Positions 33,532 to 44,940 of a stretch of DNA of 64,000 nucleotides are shown here, one piece after another. Every line of letters starts with the position of its first letter. Positions within the stretch are counted from its first letter, which is position 1. The notes beneath the pieces were generated by a model. It searched no databases. It was not told where the DNA came from and was given only the letters and a program-made list of their open reading frames with translations. This DNA comes from Altimarinus sp041659565 (GTDB lineage Bacteria > Patescibacteriota > Gracilibacteria > BD1-5 > UBA6164): assembly GCA_041659565.1 (NCBI GenBank), contig JBAZXZ010000002.1:62001-126000 (forward strand), given 5' to 3'. Made by a program: the position numbers and the translations under genes.

Positions 33532-33912
33532 ATGTCTCAAATAACACATAACTGAGTGAATTTCCAGATAACTGATGAAATCCAAGCTGAATATTCTGAA
33601 CTTATAAAACTTGTACTAAATACAAAATCAATGGATGACCAAGAAAGACAATATTGGTTTGATATATTGCCTAGTATGAGTAATGAACAAATAGATAGAT
33701 TATTTGAAATTCTTGATACAGAAAAAAAGAAGTTAGAACAACTTGAAGTTAGTTATCAAAAAGAAATTAAATCTCTAAATGAAAAACATCTTGTTGAATG
33801 GCAATCATTTCAAGTAAAAGACAATAAACAAAAAATAGCAAAAGCTCAAGAAGAAGATGCTAAAAATGAGAAAGATCCTGATGATATATTGAATATGTTG
33901 AATGATTTGTAA
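33532..33912 (+). CDS. Hypothetical acidic coiled-coil protein (126 aa)
   Basis: Soluble and charged. Residues ~15-65 hold ITDEIQAEYSELIKLVL and QYWFDILPSMSNEQIDRLFEIL, which resemble the short helical domain seen in many CPR proteins that ends LPxM...QxxxLxxIL. Residues 65-110 form a likely coiled coil (EKKKLEQLEVSYQKEIKSLN). It ends in an acidic motif (DPDDILNMLNDL). The start gives an in-frame TGA at codon 8 (NGVNF). No function is known. It is flanked by a promoter and terminator, so transcribed alone. Confidence 0.75.
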
Positions 33913-33925
33913 AAATGATAACAAC

Positions 33926-33960
33926 AAAAAAAAGTAAAAACAATTGTTTTTACTTTTTTT
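33926..33960. terminator. Terminator between convergent genes
   Basis: AAAAAAAAGTAAAAACA and its complement TGTTTTTACTTTTTTT form a long stem flanked by T-rich sequence. Confidence 0.85.
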
Positions 33961-33963
33961 TGA

Positions 33964-34878
33964 TTATTTTCAATTATTATTAAGTAATATTTCTTTTACC
34001 AATTCTGAAACTCAATTTCATTCAATTTTAAAATATCATAAATTCTTAATTAATGATCTTGTATGATAAGCAATATCTTCTAAAATTATCTTTTTTGAAT
34101 TACATAAATAGTTTTCCAAAGCCTCTGAATCATTTAAAAATACATCTTCGATATTTTTTAAAGTTGCTATAAAATTATTGTACTTTTCTAAATCTTTATC
34201 AAACCAGATATCTTCTAATTTAGAAATTATAGATTTAATTTCATTCCTGACAAAATTAACTGGAAACTCAGAATGACTAATTTGACGAAGAAATAATTCT
34301 TTTCATTTATTATTATCATATCTATCCTGAAACTCTCTGACTTTTTTTAAAATTCTTTTTCAATATACATGATTTAATAATCCAATATTAATAAAATATT
34401 CTGAACTTATATGAATGTCTAATGGAGATGTCCCAATATCTCAATATAAAGACTTTATTGATTCATATAAATTATGTAATATCTTAGATTTTGGTATATT
34501 TTTTAATTTAACATTATCAATATCAAACACAGAATATGATCAAGAAGAAAATATTCTGCAATTATTAGGAGTTATAGTTTCTCAGTTTGTATTTCTGGAA
34601 TCTTCTGATGGGAAAATTGTACGATCCCAACTATTTGAAGATAATAATTCAACCAAAGATATATCTGCAAGAATTTCTTGCATAACAAGTTTTTCATCTA
34701 CACATTCTGGATTTATAGGAATACTTATATCATTTCACTCTTTATTTTGTAAAAGTTGACACACATTTAAAATTCAATTACATAAAAGTGAAAAAAAAAC
34801 TTCTTCAGAAATATGTTTTCATCTATCATAAGTAATCTGTTGTTCAGGAATATCCAAAAAAGAATAATTCAAAGCCAT
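33964..34878 (-). CDS. Hypothetical protein (304 aa)
   Basis: No family recognised. The protein is soluble, helical and acidic, without signal peptide or membrane helices. Segments such as MALNYSFLDIPEQQITYDRG, SSEYFINIGLLNHVYWKRILKKV, LRQISHSEFPVNFVRNEIKSI and LEDIAYHTRSLIKNL are typical of helical cytosolic proteins. The terminator of the rpoC operon lies just upstream, so it must have its own promoter. Codon use fits its neighbours. Confidence 0.65.
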
Positions 34879-34891
34879 AATCTTATTATAT

Positions 34892-34935
34892 TTAACAAAA
34901 AAACACTTATTATATAATAAGTGTTTTTTTGTTAA
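34892..34935 (-). terminator. Terminator of the rpoBC operon
   Basis: A perfect 22-bp palindrome (TTAACAAAAAAACACTTATT / AATAAGTGTTTTTTTGTTAA), 23 bp past the rpoC stop. Confidence 0.9.
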
Positions 34936-34958
34936 TGTCAATATAAAAACAGTTTTTA

Positions 34959-37900
34959 TTAGAAATCACTTTCTCAAACCATCTCTTTTTCAACTTCTTT
35001 TATATGTTGTATAGACAAATCAATTCAATCATCTTCATTACCAAAATAATTATCTTCTATATCATCTCACTCTATAGACATTCATCTTAGTTTTCTATAT
35101 TGTTTTCATGCAGGAATCAATCTACCTATAATTACATTTTCTTTTAATTCTTGTAATTTATCTATTCTACCACTTACTGATCATTCTACAAGCACTCTAA
35201 CTGTTTCTTGGAAAGATGCTGCTGATAACCAACTATCAGTATATAGTGAAATCTTAGTTATACCTAGCAGTAATCTTTCTCATATACTAGATTTTTTTCA
35301 TTCAGCCATTAAAGAATCATTAGCTTTTTTAAACTTGATTATATCAACTATATCTCAAGGATAGAATTCTGTTTCTCATTTATCAAGTACTCTAACTCTA
35401 GAAAACATCTGTCTAACAATAAGTTCTATATGCTTAGAATTTACAGTTTGTCATTGAGAAGAATAAATAGATTTTATTTCATTAACTATATATTGTTCTG
35501 CTGCCATTACTCAAGCAACATTCATTATTCTAGTTATATTAGCATATCAATCAACAAGTTTTTGTCATTTTTTTACTTTATCTCAATTATTTATCAAGAT
35601 ATTTCTTCATATTTCAAATTTATATTCAAAAACTCTATTGTCTTTATCTTTTACTATAATCATTCCTCACATAACTTTTTTTATTATTCAGTTATATGTA
35701 GAAATTATTTTTTGTTTAGATTTAAGTGATCTTGCTAAAAGTTGTTTTTGTTTTACTTCTTGTCATTCTTTAACTAAAAGTTCAAAATCTTCTCAAAAAT
35801 AATATTCTTCTTCTTGGATAGTATCAGATATAATTCTCAAAACTATTCAATTATCAGTATTTTGTACTTCTGCTATTCATTCTATATCAGATATTTCAGC
35901 TACAACTTTTGGGTTTCTTGCTTCAAATAATTCTTCAACTCTTGATAATCATTGAGTCATATCTCAACCTTCTTTTGCAACTCAACCACTATGAAAAGTT
36001 CTCATCGTCAACTGTGTTCCTGGTTCTCAAATTGACTGTGCAGCTATAATTCAAACTGGAGTTCAAATCTCAACTGTAGCATTAGCTCATAAATCAAGTC
36101 AATAACATTTTTTACAAACTCATCATTCTGTTTCACAAGTCAAAACTGATCTTATATTTACTTCATTAATTTGATTATCATTTATAATCTTTAATGTAGG
36201 AGTATCTATAACTGTTCCAGTTTTTAATAACACTTTTCATTTTGCATCTTTTACATCTGAAGCCAATGTATGAGAATAAATTCTCTCATCAAAAGAAGCA
36301 TCAAAACTTCATTTTTTATCTAGACTAGAAACAGTTTTATAGTAAATTGTGTTACAATCATCTTCTTTTACTATCATATTTTGAGCAGCATCTACAAGTC
36401 TTCTTGTTAAGTACCCTGATTGTGCGGTTTTAAGGGCAGTATCAGATTTACCTTTTCTTCAACCATGAGTTGCGATAAAGTATTCTAATGTAGAAAATCA
36501 CTCTTTCAATGTAGATTTTATTGGAAGTTCTATTGTCTTACCTGTTGTTGAAGCAACTAATCATTTCATTCAACAAAGCTGAGTAAGATTTCACCAATTT
36601 CATCTAGCTCAAGAATCAATAAAATTAAATACATGATTTTTGAAATTGAAATTTATTTTCATTTCAGTTTCTATTACTTTTTTTACATCAGCCCAAATTG
36701 TTACAGATTGTGCAAATTTTTCATCATCAGTCAAAAATCAATTCCAATGTTTCTTTTGTATATATTTTACTTTTTCAGATGCATCCTCAAGTAATTTTTG
36801 TTTACTATCTGGAATTATCATATCATCTTTTGATATTGAAAGTCCTGATAGAGTAGCATATTTATAACCAAAATCTTTGATTTTATCTACTAAAATAGCA
36901 GTTGCTTCTTGTCATAATTCTTCAAAACATCTAGAAAGAAGTTTTTTTATAACTCATTTTTTCAATACTTCATTTACAAATCATAATTCATTTGGAACTA
37001 TTTCATTAAATAACAATCTTCAATAATTTGTTTCTATTAATTCTCAATTCATTCTAACTTTTATTGCTGATCTTATATCAATTATTCAAGCATCATAAGC
37101 ATATGATACATCAAATATAGAACTATATATATTTCCAGATCATTTTGCATCCTTATCCATAGTTGTAACATAATAAGATCCCAAAATCATATCTTGAGCT
37201 GGAGCTACTATAGGTTCTCAATTTGATGGATTTAATAAATTTCTACTTGTAACCATCAGATTTCTAGCTTCATATTGTGCTTTTTCAGTAATAGGTAAAT
37301 GAACTGCCATTTGATCTCAGTCGAAATCGGCATTAAATGCAGTACAAGTCAAAGGATGTAATTGTATAGCTTTTCAATCGATTAAAACTGGTCTAAAAGC
37401 TTGTATAGAAAGTCTATGAAGTGTAGGTGCACGATTTAGAAGTACATATTTTCATTCTATAACTTCATCTAGTGCATCCCAAACTTCTTTTCATAATTTT
37501 TCTATAAATTTTTCAGCATGTTTTACATTATAAACGATTCATCTATCTATAAGTTTTGCTATGATAAAAGGTTTAAATAATATCAAAGCTATAGTTTTTG
37601 GTAATCCACATTCATCCATTTTTAGTTCAGGTCAAACTACTATTACTGAACGAGCAGAATAATCAACTCTTTTTCATAATAAATTTTGTCTAAAACGACC
37701 TTGTTTTCATTTTAATATTTCAGTAAGAGATTTTAATTTCTTTTTGTTTGCAGTTACAAAACCTGATCTATTTGTTCTAGTATCACCAGTTATAAGCATA
37801 TCAACAGCTTCTTGAAGCATTCTCTTTTCGTTTTTCAAGATTACTTCTGGAGCTCCAAGTTCTATAAGTTTTTTTAACCTACTATTTCTATTTATTACTC

Positions 37901-38981
37901 TTCTATATAAATCATTTAAATCAGAACTAGCAAATCTTCAACCATCAAGTTGAATCATTGGTCTCAAATCTGGCGGTAAAATAGGTAATGCTTCAAGTAT
38001 GAACCATTCTGGTTTTTGTCCACTTTTTAATAAATTTGATGCTAATTTAATTTTTTGTAAAATCTTTTTTTGTTTTGCTTGTCCAGCAGATTTTAGTTCT
38101 TTTTCAGAATTTTCAATGAATTTCATCATATCTATTCTTTCTAAAAGAATTTTTAAATATTTTGCTCAAGTTCATCATACAAAAATATGAGGAAATTTAT
38201 CTGATAATATTCTATAATCAAGCTCTCAGATAACTTCTCAAACTTTTATAGTTTTTAATAGATTTCTTAAATTATCAAAATCATTAGTTAAATCATCAAT
38301 TTTCTTTAAAAGCATGGCTTCTCATTCGTTGAATTCTTTTACTTTTATTTCTTTTAATTCTTTTTTAAGTTTCAAAGTATTCATCTCTCTTTGAACTTCT
38401 TTTTGCATTTCTGCTTTTGATACTTTAAATCTATCTTCCAAATCTTTAAGTGATTCATTTAATTTATCTTCAAAAACATCTGTTATAATGTATGAAGCAA
38501 AATAAACTACTTGCTCTAATTTCTTTACAGATAAATCTAAAAGTAATCAGATTCTAGATGGTACTGACTTAATATACCAGATATGAGCTACAGGAGCATA
38601 TAAATCAATATGCCCTATTCTCTCTCTTCTAACTGAAGCTTTTGTAACTTCTACTCAACATCTTTCACAAATTATTCATTTATATTTTATTCTCTTGTAT
38701 TTTCAACAAGCACATTCATAATTTTTTCTTGGACCAAATATTTGTTCACAAAATAATCATCCTCTTTCTGGTCTTTGAGTTCTATAATTTATAGTCTCAC
38801 TTATTATTACTTTACCATATGATAGGGATCTAATTTTTTCAGGAGATAATATACCTAATCAAATTCAAGCAAGATTATCTAAATTTTTTCATTTAGTTAT
38901 ATCTCTTCTTCAAATATTTTTAGATATTTCTGTAAAATCAGTTATCTTATCACTCATGAAATTTTCATTTTTTTCGAACAT
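34959..38981 (-). CDS. rpoC: RNA polymerase beta' subunit
   Basis: 1340 residues. N-terminal zinc finger ECACGKYKRIKYKGIICERCG (about residues 85-105), RPERGGLFCEQIFGP, the bridge to LPPDLRPMIQLDGGRFASSDLN, NRAPTLHRLSIQAF, and the catalytic loop NADFDGDQMAVH. The glycine of that loop (residue 555) is TGA at 37317-37319. The later zinc site and the C-terminal EKEMVG tail are present, so the gene is complete. A second ATG 25 bp inside (38956) is a possible alternative start. It is transcribed with rpoB, 92 bp upstream. Confidence 0.98.
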
Positions 38982-38992
38982 AAATTAATTTA

Positions 38993-39027
38993 GTTAAAAG
39001 TTAAAAGCTAAAAGTTAAAAGTTGAAG
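38993..39027. repeat. Short degenerate repeats in the rpoB-rpoC gap
   Basis: GTTAAAAGTTAAAAGCTAAA then AGTTAAAAGTTGAAG: imperfect 7-8 bp units. The remainder of the 92-bp gap holds no other signal. Confidence 0.6.
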
Positions 39028-39073
39028 GATTATAAATTTTACACCTTTCAAACTTAATAACTTTGCACTATTT

Positions 39074-42000
39074 TTATTCTTCAGTTTCATTTCATTCATT
39101 TGATTCACTAATTTTACTATTTCATTCAATTCAAGATAAAACTTTATTTTCTAATTCTACTATCTTATTAAATCTCTCTCTTATCTGATTTTCTTTATCT
39201 TCTAACTCTTCCTTATCAAATAATTCAATATCAAGTCATATTGCTTGTAATTCTTTAAGAAGTACATTAAATGATTCAGGTATATTAGGTTTTTTGATTG
39301 CAGAATTTTTAACTATTGCTTCATAGACTTGTGTTCTACCTGCAACATCATCTGATTTTATAGTAATCATCTCTTGAAGTATATTACTTGCAGCATAAGC
39401 TTCAAGTGCCCAAACCTCCATTTCTCAGAATCTTTGTCAACCATTTTGTGCTTTACCTCAAAGTGGTTGTTGAGTTACCATAGAATAAGGTCCAACTGAT
39501 CTAGCATGGATCTTATCTTCAACCAAATGATGTAATTTAAGCATATATTTTACTCAAATCATTGTTTTTTCATTGAATGGATTTCATGTTTCTCAATCAA
39601 AAAGTTGTACTTTTCAACTTGACTCAATTCAAGCTTTTTCCATCAATTCTGTAACTTGTTCTACACTTATACCATTTAAAACTGGAGTTGCTACTTTAAT
39701 TCAAAGATTTCTTGCAGCAATTCAAATGTGAACTTCAAGTATCTGTCATATATTCATACGAGATATAACTCATAGAGGATTTAATATGATATCAACTGAT
39801 GTTCAATCAGCCATAAAAGGCATATCTTCAACTGGAACTATTTTACTAACTATTCATTTATTTCAATGTCTTCAAGCCATTTTATCTCAAACCTCAAGTT
39901 TTCTAGTTTGAGCTACATAAACTTTTACTTGTGTAAATACTCAAGTTGGTAAATTATCTCATGCTTCTCTTTTTAATATTTCTACATTTATTACTTTTCA
40001 TCATTGTCAGCTTGGAAGTCTCAAAGAACTATCTTTTACATCTTTTGATTTATCTCAAAATATAGCTCTTAATAACCTCTCTTCTGGTGATAATTCTTGT
40101 TCTCATTTTGGAGTAATTTTTCAAACCAGTATATCTCATCCTTCAACATAAGCTCAGATTCTAATTATTCAATCTACATCTAAATCTTTAAGTTTATTTG
40201 TTGATACATTTGGTATATCATCAGTAGTTTGCTCAGGCCCAAGTTTTGTTTCTCTAACATCAATAATATATTCTTTGATATGTATAGATGAAAAATAATC
40301 CCTTTCAACAACTTCTGAAGATATGATTATCGCATCCTCAAAATTATATCATTTCCAAGGCATATATGCTACAGTCAAATTTCTTCATAAAGCTAATTCT
40401 CAATTATCAATAGAATGTCAATCACAAAGTAAATCACCTTTTATCAATTTTTGACCATTTGATACAAGTGGTTTTTGGTGAATTATCATATCATGATTAG
40501 ATCTCTTAAATGTCTTTAATTCATAAATTTTTTTCTCTCATGATTTATACAATACTGTAATATGTTTTGCATCTACTCAAATAACTTCTCAATCGTCTGT
40601 TGCTTTTAAAACATAACCTGATCATTCTCATACAATTCTCTCCATTCAAGTTCAAACTATAGGAGCTTCAGGTTTTATAAGAGGAACTGCTTGTCTCATC
40701 ATATTAGAACCCATTTCCGCTCTTGTCGCATCATCATGTTCCAAAAATGGAAGTAGAGAAGTTTCAACAGATACTATTTGTTTTGGACTAATATCTATAT
40801 GAGTAATTTTTCATACATATTCTATTGTTGGTTCTGTATTTACTCTGGCACTTATACGAGTCATTGTAAAGTTACCAAAATCATCCATAGGAGCTCATGC
40901 TTCAGCAATTATAAGTACTTTTGTTTGATGAGCATCAAAATAATCAAAAGTATCTCAAAAAAATCATCTAACTTCTATTTTTTTCTCTTTTACAGCTTTT
41001 TGTAATTTTTTAGCTTGTTCCTCAGTAATTAATTCTTTATCTTTTATAACTACTTTACCATCATCTCAGATAATATCTCAAAGAGCAATTCTATTTATTG
41101 CACTTTTTCCATCATTATTTACAAAATGTTCTATAGTTCTATAAGGAGTTAATAAAAATCAGTATTTATCTACTTTTGCATATGATGCGAAATGTAGTAC
41201 TAATCATATATTTGGTCCTTCTGGAGTTGCAATAGGACAGATTCTACCATATTGAGTTGGATGAACATCACGAACTTCAAAAGAGGCTCTTTCACGAGTT
41301 AATCAACCAGGTCCAAGAGCAGAAACTCTTCTCTTGTGAGCGATTTCTGAAAGAGGATTACTTTGATCCATAAATTGAGAAAGTTGTGATGAAGCAAAGA
41401 ATTCTTTAAGTATAGCAACGATAGGTCTAGAATTTATAAAAGATCCAGGAGTAGCATCTTCCAATTCCATTACTGTCATTCTATCTTTTGCAATTCTTTC
41501 CATTCTAGCTATTCAAACTTTGATTTTATCTTCTACTAGTTCTCAAACTGATCTAACTCTTCTGTTTTCAAGATGGTCTATATCATCAATATAATATCAT
41601 TCAGTTCAGATTAATAAATTGAAAAAATACTTTAAACTAACAATTAAATCATCAATTGCGATAAATTTAGCTCACTCATCTGAATAAGATTTATTTATTC
41701 ATAATCTAGTTTTTATCTTCATTCTTGCTATTTCTCATAGATCAAATCTCTTTTCATCTAAAAATGTATTATTGAAAAGTTCTACAACTCTTTCATTTGT
41801 TGCCAAATCACCTGGTCTAAGTAATTTATATAAAGCATTAAGTGCTTCTAATTTATTAGAAGTCTTATCTTTATCCAAAGTAGGCATAATATGATGAGTC
41901 ATAACATCATCTCCTAAATCTTTAAATGCCTCAATAATATCAGCATTTGATTCAAGTCAAAAAGCTCTTAAAAATACTGAAATTGGTATTTTTCTTTTCT

Positions 42001-42595
42001 TATCTATTTTTATGTTTATAATTCATCTTTTTTCGGCATCTATTTCAAACCAAGATCATTTACTTGGAACTATTTTAAGTGCATAACTTGTATCACCAGG
42101 AGTAAAAAATATACCAGTTGATTTGATTATCTGATTAACTATAACTCTCTCTATTCAATTGATTATAAAAGTTGCAGTATCTGTCATAAGAGGAACTCCT
42201 CACATATATACATCTTGTTCTTTGATTTCTCAAGTTTCTTTATTAAGCATCTCAAGTCTAACCTTTAAAGGAGCTTCATAATTTAAGTTTTTTCTTTTAC
42301 ATGTTTCTGGGTCAAATTTTGGTTCTTCTAGATTAAAACCTTTATAATATATATCAATCTTTTCTCAAGAAAAGTCACTTATTGGAAAACTTTCTTTAAA
42401 AGTTTTATCTATACCTTCTTTTAAAAAATTTCTATAAGAATCAAGTTGTATTTCAAGAAGCTCTGGAATTCAAGCAATAGATCTATCATCAGTAAAATAA
42501 TGTCTTCACTTTATTTCATACATACTTCAGATATCTACTTTTTTGTTTTCCAAAACCACCTCATTTTTCTCTATTTTTTTAGTAGTTTTTGGCAT
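39074..42595 (-). CDS. rpoB: RNA polymerase beta subunit
   Basis: 1173 residues. Hallmarks include IPELLEIQLDSYRNFL near the N-terminus, GVPLMTDTATFIINGIERVIVNQI, the rifampicin-region segment MDQSNPLSEIAHKRRVSALGPG, HPTQYGRICPIATPEGPNIGL, and at the C-terminus EVWALEAYAASNILQEM. It pairs with rpoC in the standard order. The rifampicin pocket appears wild type in the parts read (DQSNPLSE, HKRR). The acidic tail ESNE..ETEE is longer than usual. No Shine-Dalgarno motif precedes the ATG. Confidence 0.98.
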
Positions 42596-42616
42596 AATAA
42601 TAATTAAAAAATAATA

Positions 42617-42648
42617 ATTATACCCCTTCTGGGGCACAGGCTAATCAA
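42617..42648 (-). promoter_or_regulatory. Possible rpoB promoter with GC hairpin
   Basis: On the minus strand GGGGTATAAT lies just before rpoB. CCCC-AGAA-GGGG (42623-42634) forms a tight hairpin next to the -10 element. The nearest -35-like hexamer (TTGATT) is 20 bp away, which is long. The same GGGG-TATAAT arrangement is at 43835-43863. Confidence 0.35.
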
Positions 42649-42742
42649 CAACTAAAAGAATACCAATTAATTTAAAAGATTGAATTACTCAGCCCTAAAC
42701 TCTTAAATCTTGATTTTTAATCTCTTAGATAATACAAAAAAT

Positions 42743-42764
42743 GCCCCTACTTTTGCGGGAATTA
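42743..42764 (-). promoter_or_regulatory. GC-rich patch in the rpoB leader region
   Basis: On the minus strand ATTCCCGCAAAAGTAGGGGC is followed by a T run. It may be an attenuator of rpoBC or a remnant of a CATTCCCGC...GCGGGAAT-type repeat. The stem is weak. Otherwise the 42596-42793 interval holds no gene. Confidence 0.35.
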
Positions 42765-42793
42765 CACATTCTTAAGTAGTGGTTTCCGAAAAA

Positions 42794-42841
42794 GTGTATC
42801 CAAATACACAAAAAAAGCAAATTTAAATTTGCTTTTTTTTC
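42794..42841 (-). terminator. Double terminator before the rpoB leader
   Basis: Two adjacent hairpins: AAAAAAAGCAAATTT and its complement with T run (42810-42840), and GTGTAT-CCAA-ATACAC (42794-42809). They end transcription of the minus-strand gene at 42864. Confidence 0.8.
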
Positions 42842-42863
42842 TAGTATTTTTAATAATTCAATA

Positions 42864-43268
42864 TTATTCTTCTTGTTTTAATCTTTTCATTGTTGTAACA
42901 CTAATTTTTAAGAAGCTTATATATTTATCATATAAAAGATATACTTCTGTTTCTTTATCTCATTCTTTAATTAACAAAAGTATATCATTAAATTCATGTC
43001 ATAAATTTCATTGTCCTGTCATTGTTATTTTAAAATTTTTATCTATTTCTCTTCCCAATTCTACTTCTATCATATCTCTAACTAAGGTTGGATTTTTTTC
43101 TATGTAATCTAAAATATCATTTACTTCCTTATAATCAAGAACTTGTTCTGTCTGTGATTTCACATCTTCACCTACTTTATTAATTTGTACTTGTCAAATT
43201 TCAGCTTCTCATACAAATCAAGGAATAGTATCTAAAGTATCCTCTTTATCTAAATTAGATCAACTCAT
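42864..43268 (-). CDS. Hypothetical small acidic protein (134 aa)
   Basis: No family recognised. Soluble and acidic. The central part, QTEQVLDYKEVNDILDYIEK and MIEVELGREIDKNFKITMTG, is helical, and the C-terminal NLGHEFNDILLLIKEGDKET and VYLLYDKYISFLKISV alternate strand and helix. Glycines are largely TGA. It shares its acidic style and neighbourhood with the next gene upstream, so both may be paralogs or partners. Its promoter lies inside a 14-bp inverted repeat. Confidence 0.65.
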
Positions 43269-43280
43269 ATTTTATAATTA

Positions 43281-43335
43281 AAAATTAATTCTTGGTAATT
43301 ATATATAATAATTAATATTGTCAAGAATTAATTTT
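43281..43335 (-). promoter_or_regulatory. Promoter nested in a 14-bp inverted repeat
   Basis: AAAATTAATTCTTG (43281-43294) and CAAGAATTAATTTT (43322-43335) are exact inverted copies. On the minus strand between and over them lie TTGACA and TATAAT with 15 bp spacing (43298-43324). The repeat could be an operator or the terminator of the upstream gene at 43357. Confidence 0.65.
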
Positions 43336-43356
43336 AATTATTAATTTTTCAAATAT

Positions 43357-43794
43357 CTATTTTGATTTTACCGACTCAATCCTCCTATTTATTACTTCTA
43401 TTAAAGCATTTAATCACTCTTCAATATTACTATTTGATTTTAACAATTCTTTTTTCCTAATAATTATATCTAAAATATCATCTTTATATCACTCTAAGAG
43501 ATATACATCATTCTCTTTTTCTATTTCTTTTTTTAGGTTTTCTGAATCTTCTATAATAAAATTTAATGCATCTATATCCCCCATTTTAATATCTTGTTTA
43601 ATTTCTTCGCTAATCAATATCTGGTAATTTATATAAAAATTACCTATACTTGTTTTTGATTTTTTAAATTCAATTAATGAAGCAGTTTTTCCTCATACAT
43701 TAACTACAACCTTCTCGATTGATAAATTTTCTTTTTTTATTTCATCTCATTCATTAGTCATTCTGACGAATCTTCTTAATTTATCAAATAACAT
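43357..43794 (-). CDS. Hypothetical small acidic protein (145 aa)
   Basis: No family recognised. Soluble, with a short basic start (LFDKLRRFVRMTNEGDEIKK), a strand-rich middle (SIEKVVVNVGGKTASLIEF, NFYINYQILISEE), and a charged helical second half (VYLLEGYKDDILDIIIRKKEL). VYLLxxYKD recurs in the next gene downstream (VYLLYDKY), suggesting relatedness. A consensus promoter is at 43835-43863. Confidence 0.65.
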
Positions 43795-43834
43795 AATTAA
43801 TATTTAAAATAACTAAAATATACTTTTATAATTA

Positions 43835-43863
43835 ATTATACCCCTTATTTTAAATTATGTCAA
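43835..43863 (-). promoter_or_regulatory. Consensus promoter, minus strand
   Basis: TTGACA, 17 bp, TATAAT on the minus strand: exact matches with ideal spacing, 41 bp upstream of the start at 43794. Confidence 0.8.
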
Positions 43864-43942
43864 CAAAATTTTTACTTAATATTTTTTATAAAAACAATAT
43901 TAAGTAAAATGACTTTATTATTTTTATTCTATTAATTTTATT

Positions 43943-44923
43943 ATGAAAAAACTGATTTTACTTATTATTATTTTAGTGCCAATTTATTTTGTATACTCTT
44001 ACAATAGTTTTAAAAATACTATTTTAACTCCAAAAGAACAAGTTTTAGAAATCAAAAAATGAGACAGCTATTATTCACTAGCTTCGAAATTTGATTTAAA
44101 TTCTTATTATCTAAAAGTTTATCTAAAATTAAATCCTCCTGCAAAAGATTTACAAGCCGGAAATTATAAATTAAAAACTTGATTAAATATAACTCAAGTT
44201 ATAAATTCTCTGAAAAATCCTATTACAAATGATAAGCAAATTACTATTTTAGAATGACGGAATATCTATGACATAGACAATGAATTATCAAAAAACAGTT
44301 TTATTCAAACTTGAGATTTGATAAATCTAAATAAAGAAAAATTAAGTAATTTTAAAAAAGAATTTGTATTTTTGAGTAATGCTGAAACTTTAGAGTGATT
44401 TTTATATCCTGATACATACAGTATAAATCCTAATAATTTCAAGCTTGAAGATTTTGTAAAAACTATGCTCACAAATTTTGATAAAAAAGTAATTCAAGAA
44501 CTTGAAATAAACCCAAATGATACTAACTTACAGAATAATCTAATTTTGGCTTCAATAGTTGAAAAAGAAGAAAAAAGTACAAAAGAAAAAGCTACTGTAG
44601 CTTGATTACTGAAAAAAAGATTAAATGAAAATTGGTTTATATGAGCTGATGCAACTGTATGTTACCCTTATGAACTCACATTTGATGAATGTAATCCTAA
44701 ATTCATTTGAAATCATATACAAGATAAAAATAATTATAATACTAGAACTAAACTAGGACTTCCAAAAACTCCAATTTGTAATCCAAGTAATAACTCTATA
44801 GAAGCAGTTTATAATAGTAAAGATACTCCATATTATTATTATCTTCATGATGAAAACTGACAAATTCACTATGCAAAGACCAATGAAGAACATGTGGCAA
44901 ATAAAATGTTGTATATAAAGTAA
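43943..44923 (+). CDS. mltG: Endolytic transglycosylase MltG
   Basis: 326 residues. One N-terminal membrane helix (LILLIIILVPIYFVYS), a LysM-like region (KKGDSYYSLASKF, LQAGNYKLKTGLNITQVIN), then the YceG domain with EGFLYPDTYSI, the catalytic Glu in LASIVEKEEKS, WFIGADATVCYP, YNTRTKLGLPKTPICNPS and AKTNEEH. MltG cuts nascent glycan strands and sets their length at the inner membrane. It lies 17 bp before alr, forming a wall-synthesis pair. Confidence 0.95.
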
Positions 44924-44940
44924 TTCTTCATTAATTATTT

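Noticed and set aside
34415..34759. Plus-strand 114-codon frame
   Set aside because: It is antisense to the 304-residue minus-strand gene, which is open throughout with matching stops and TGA glycines.
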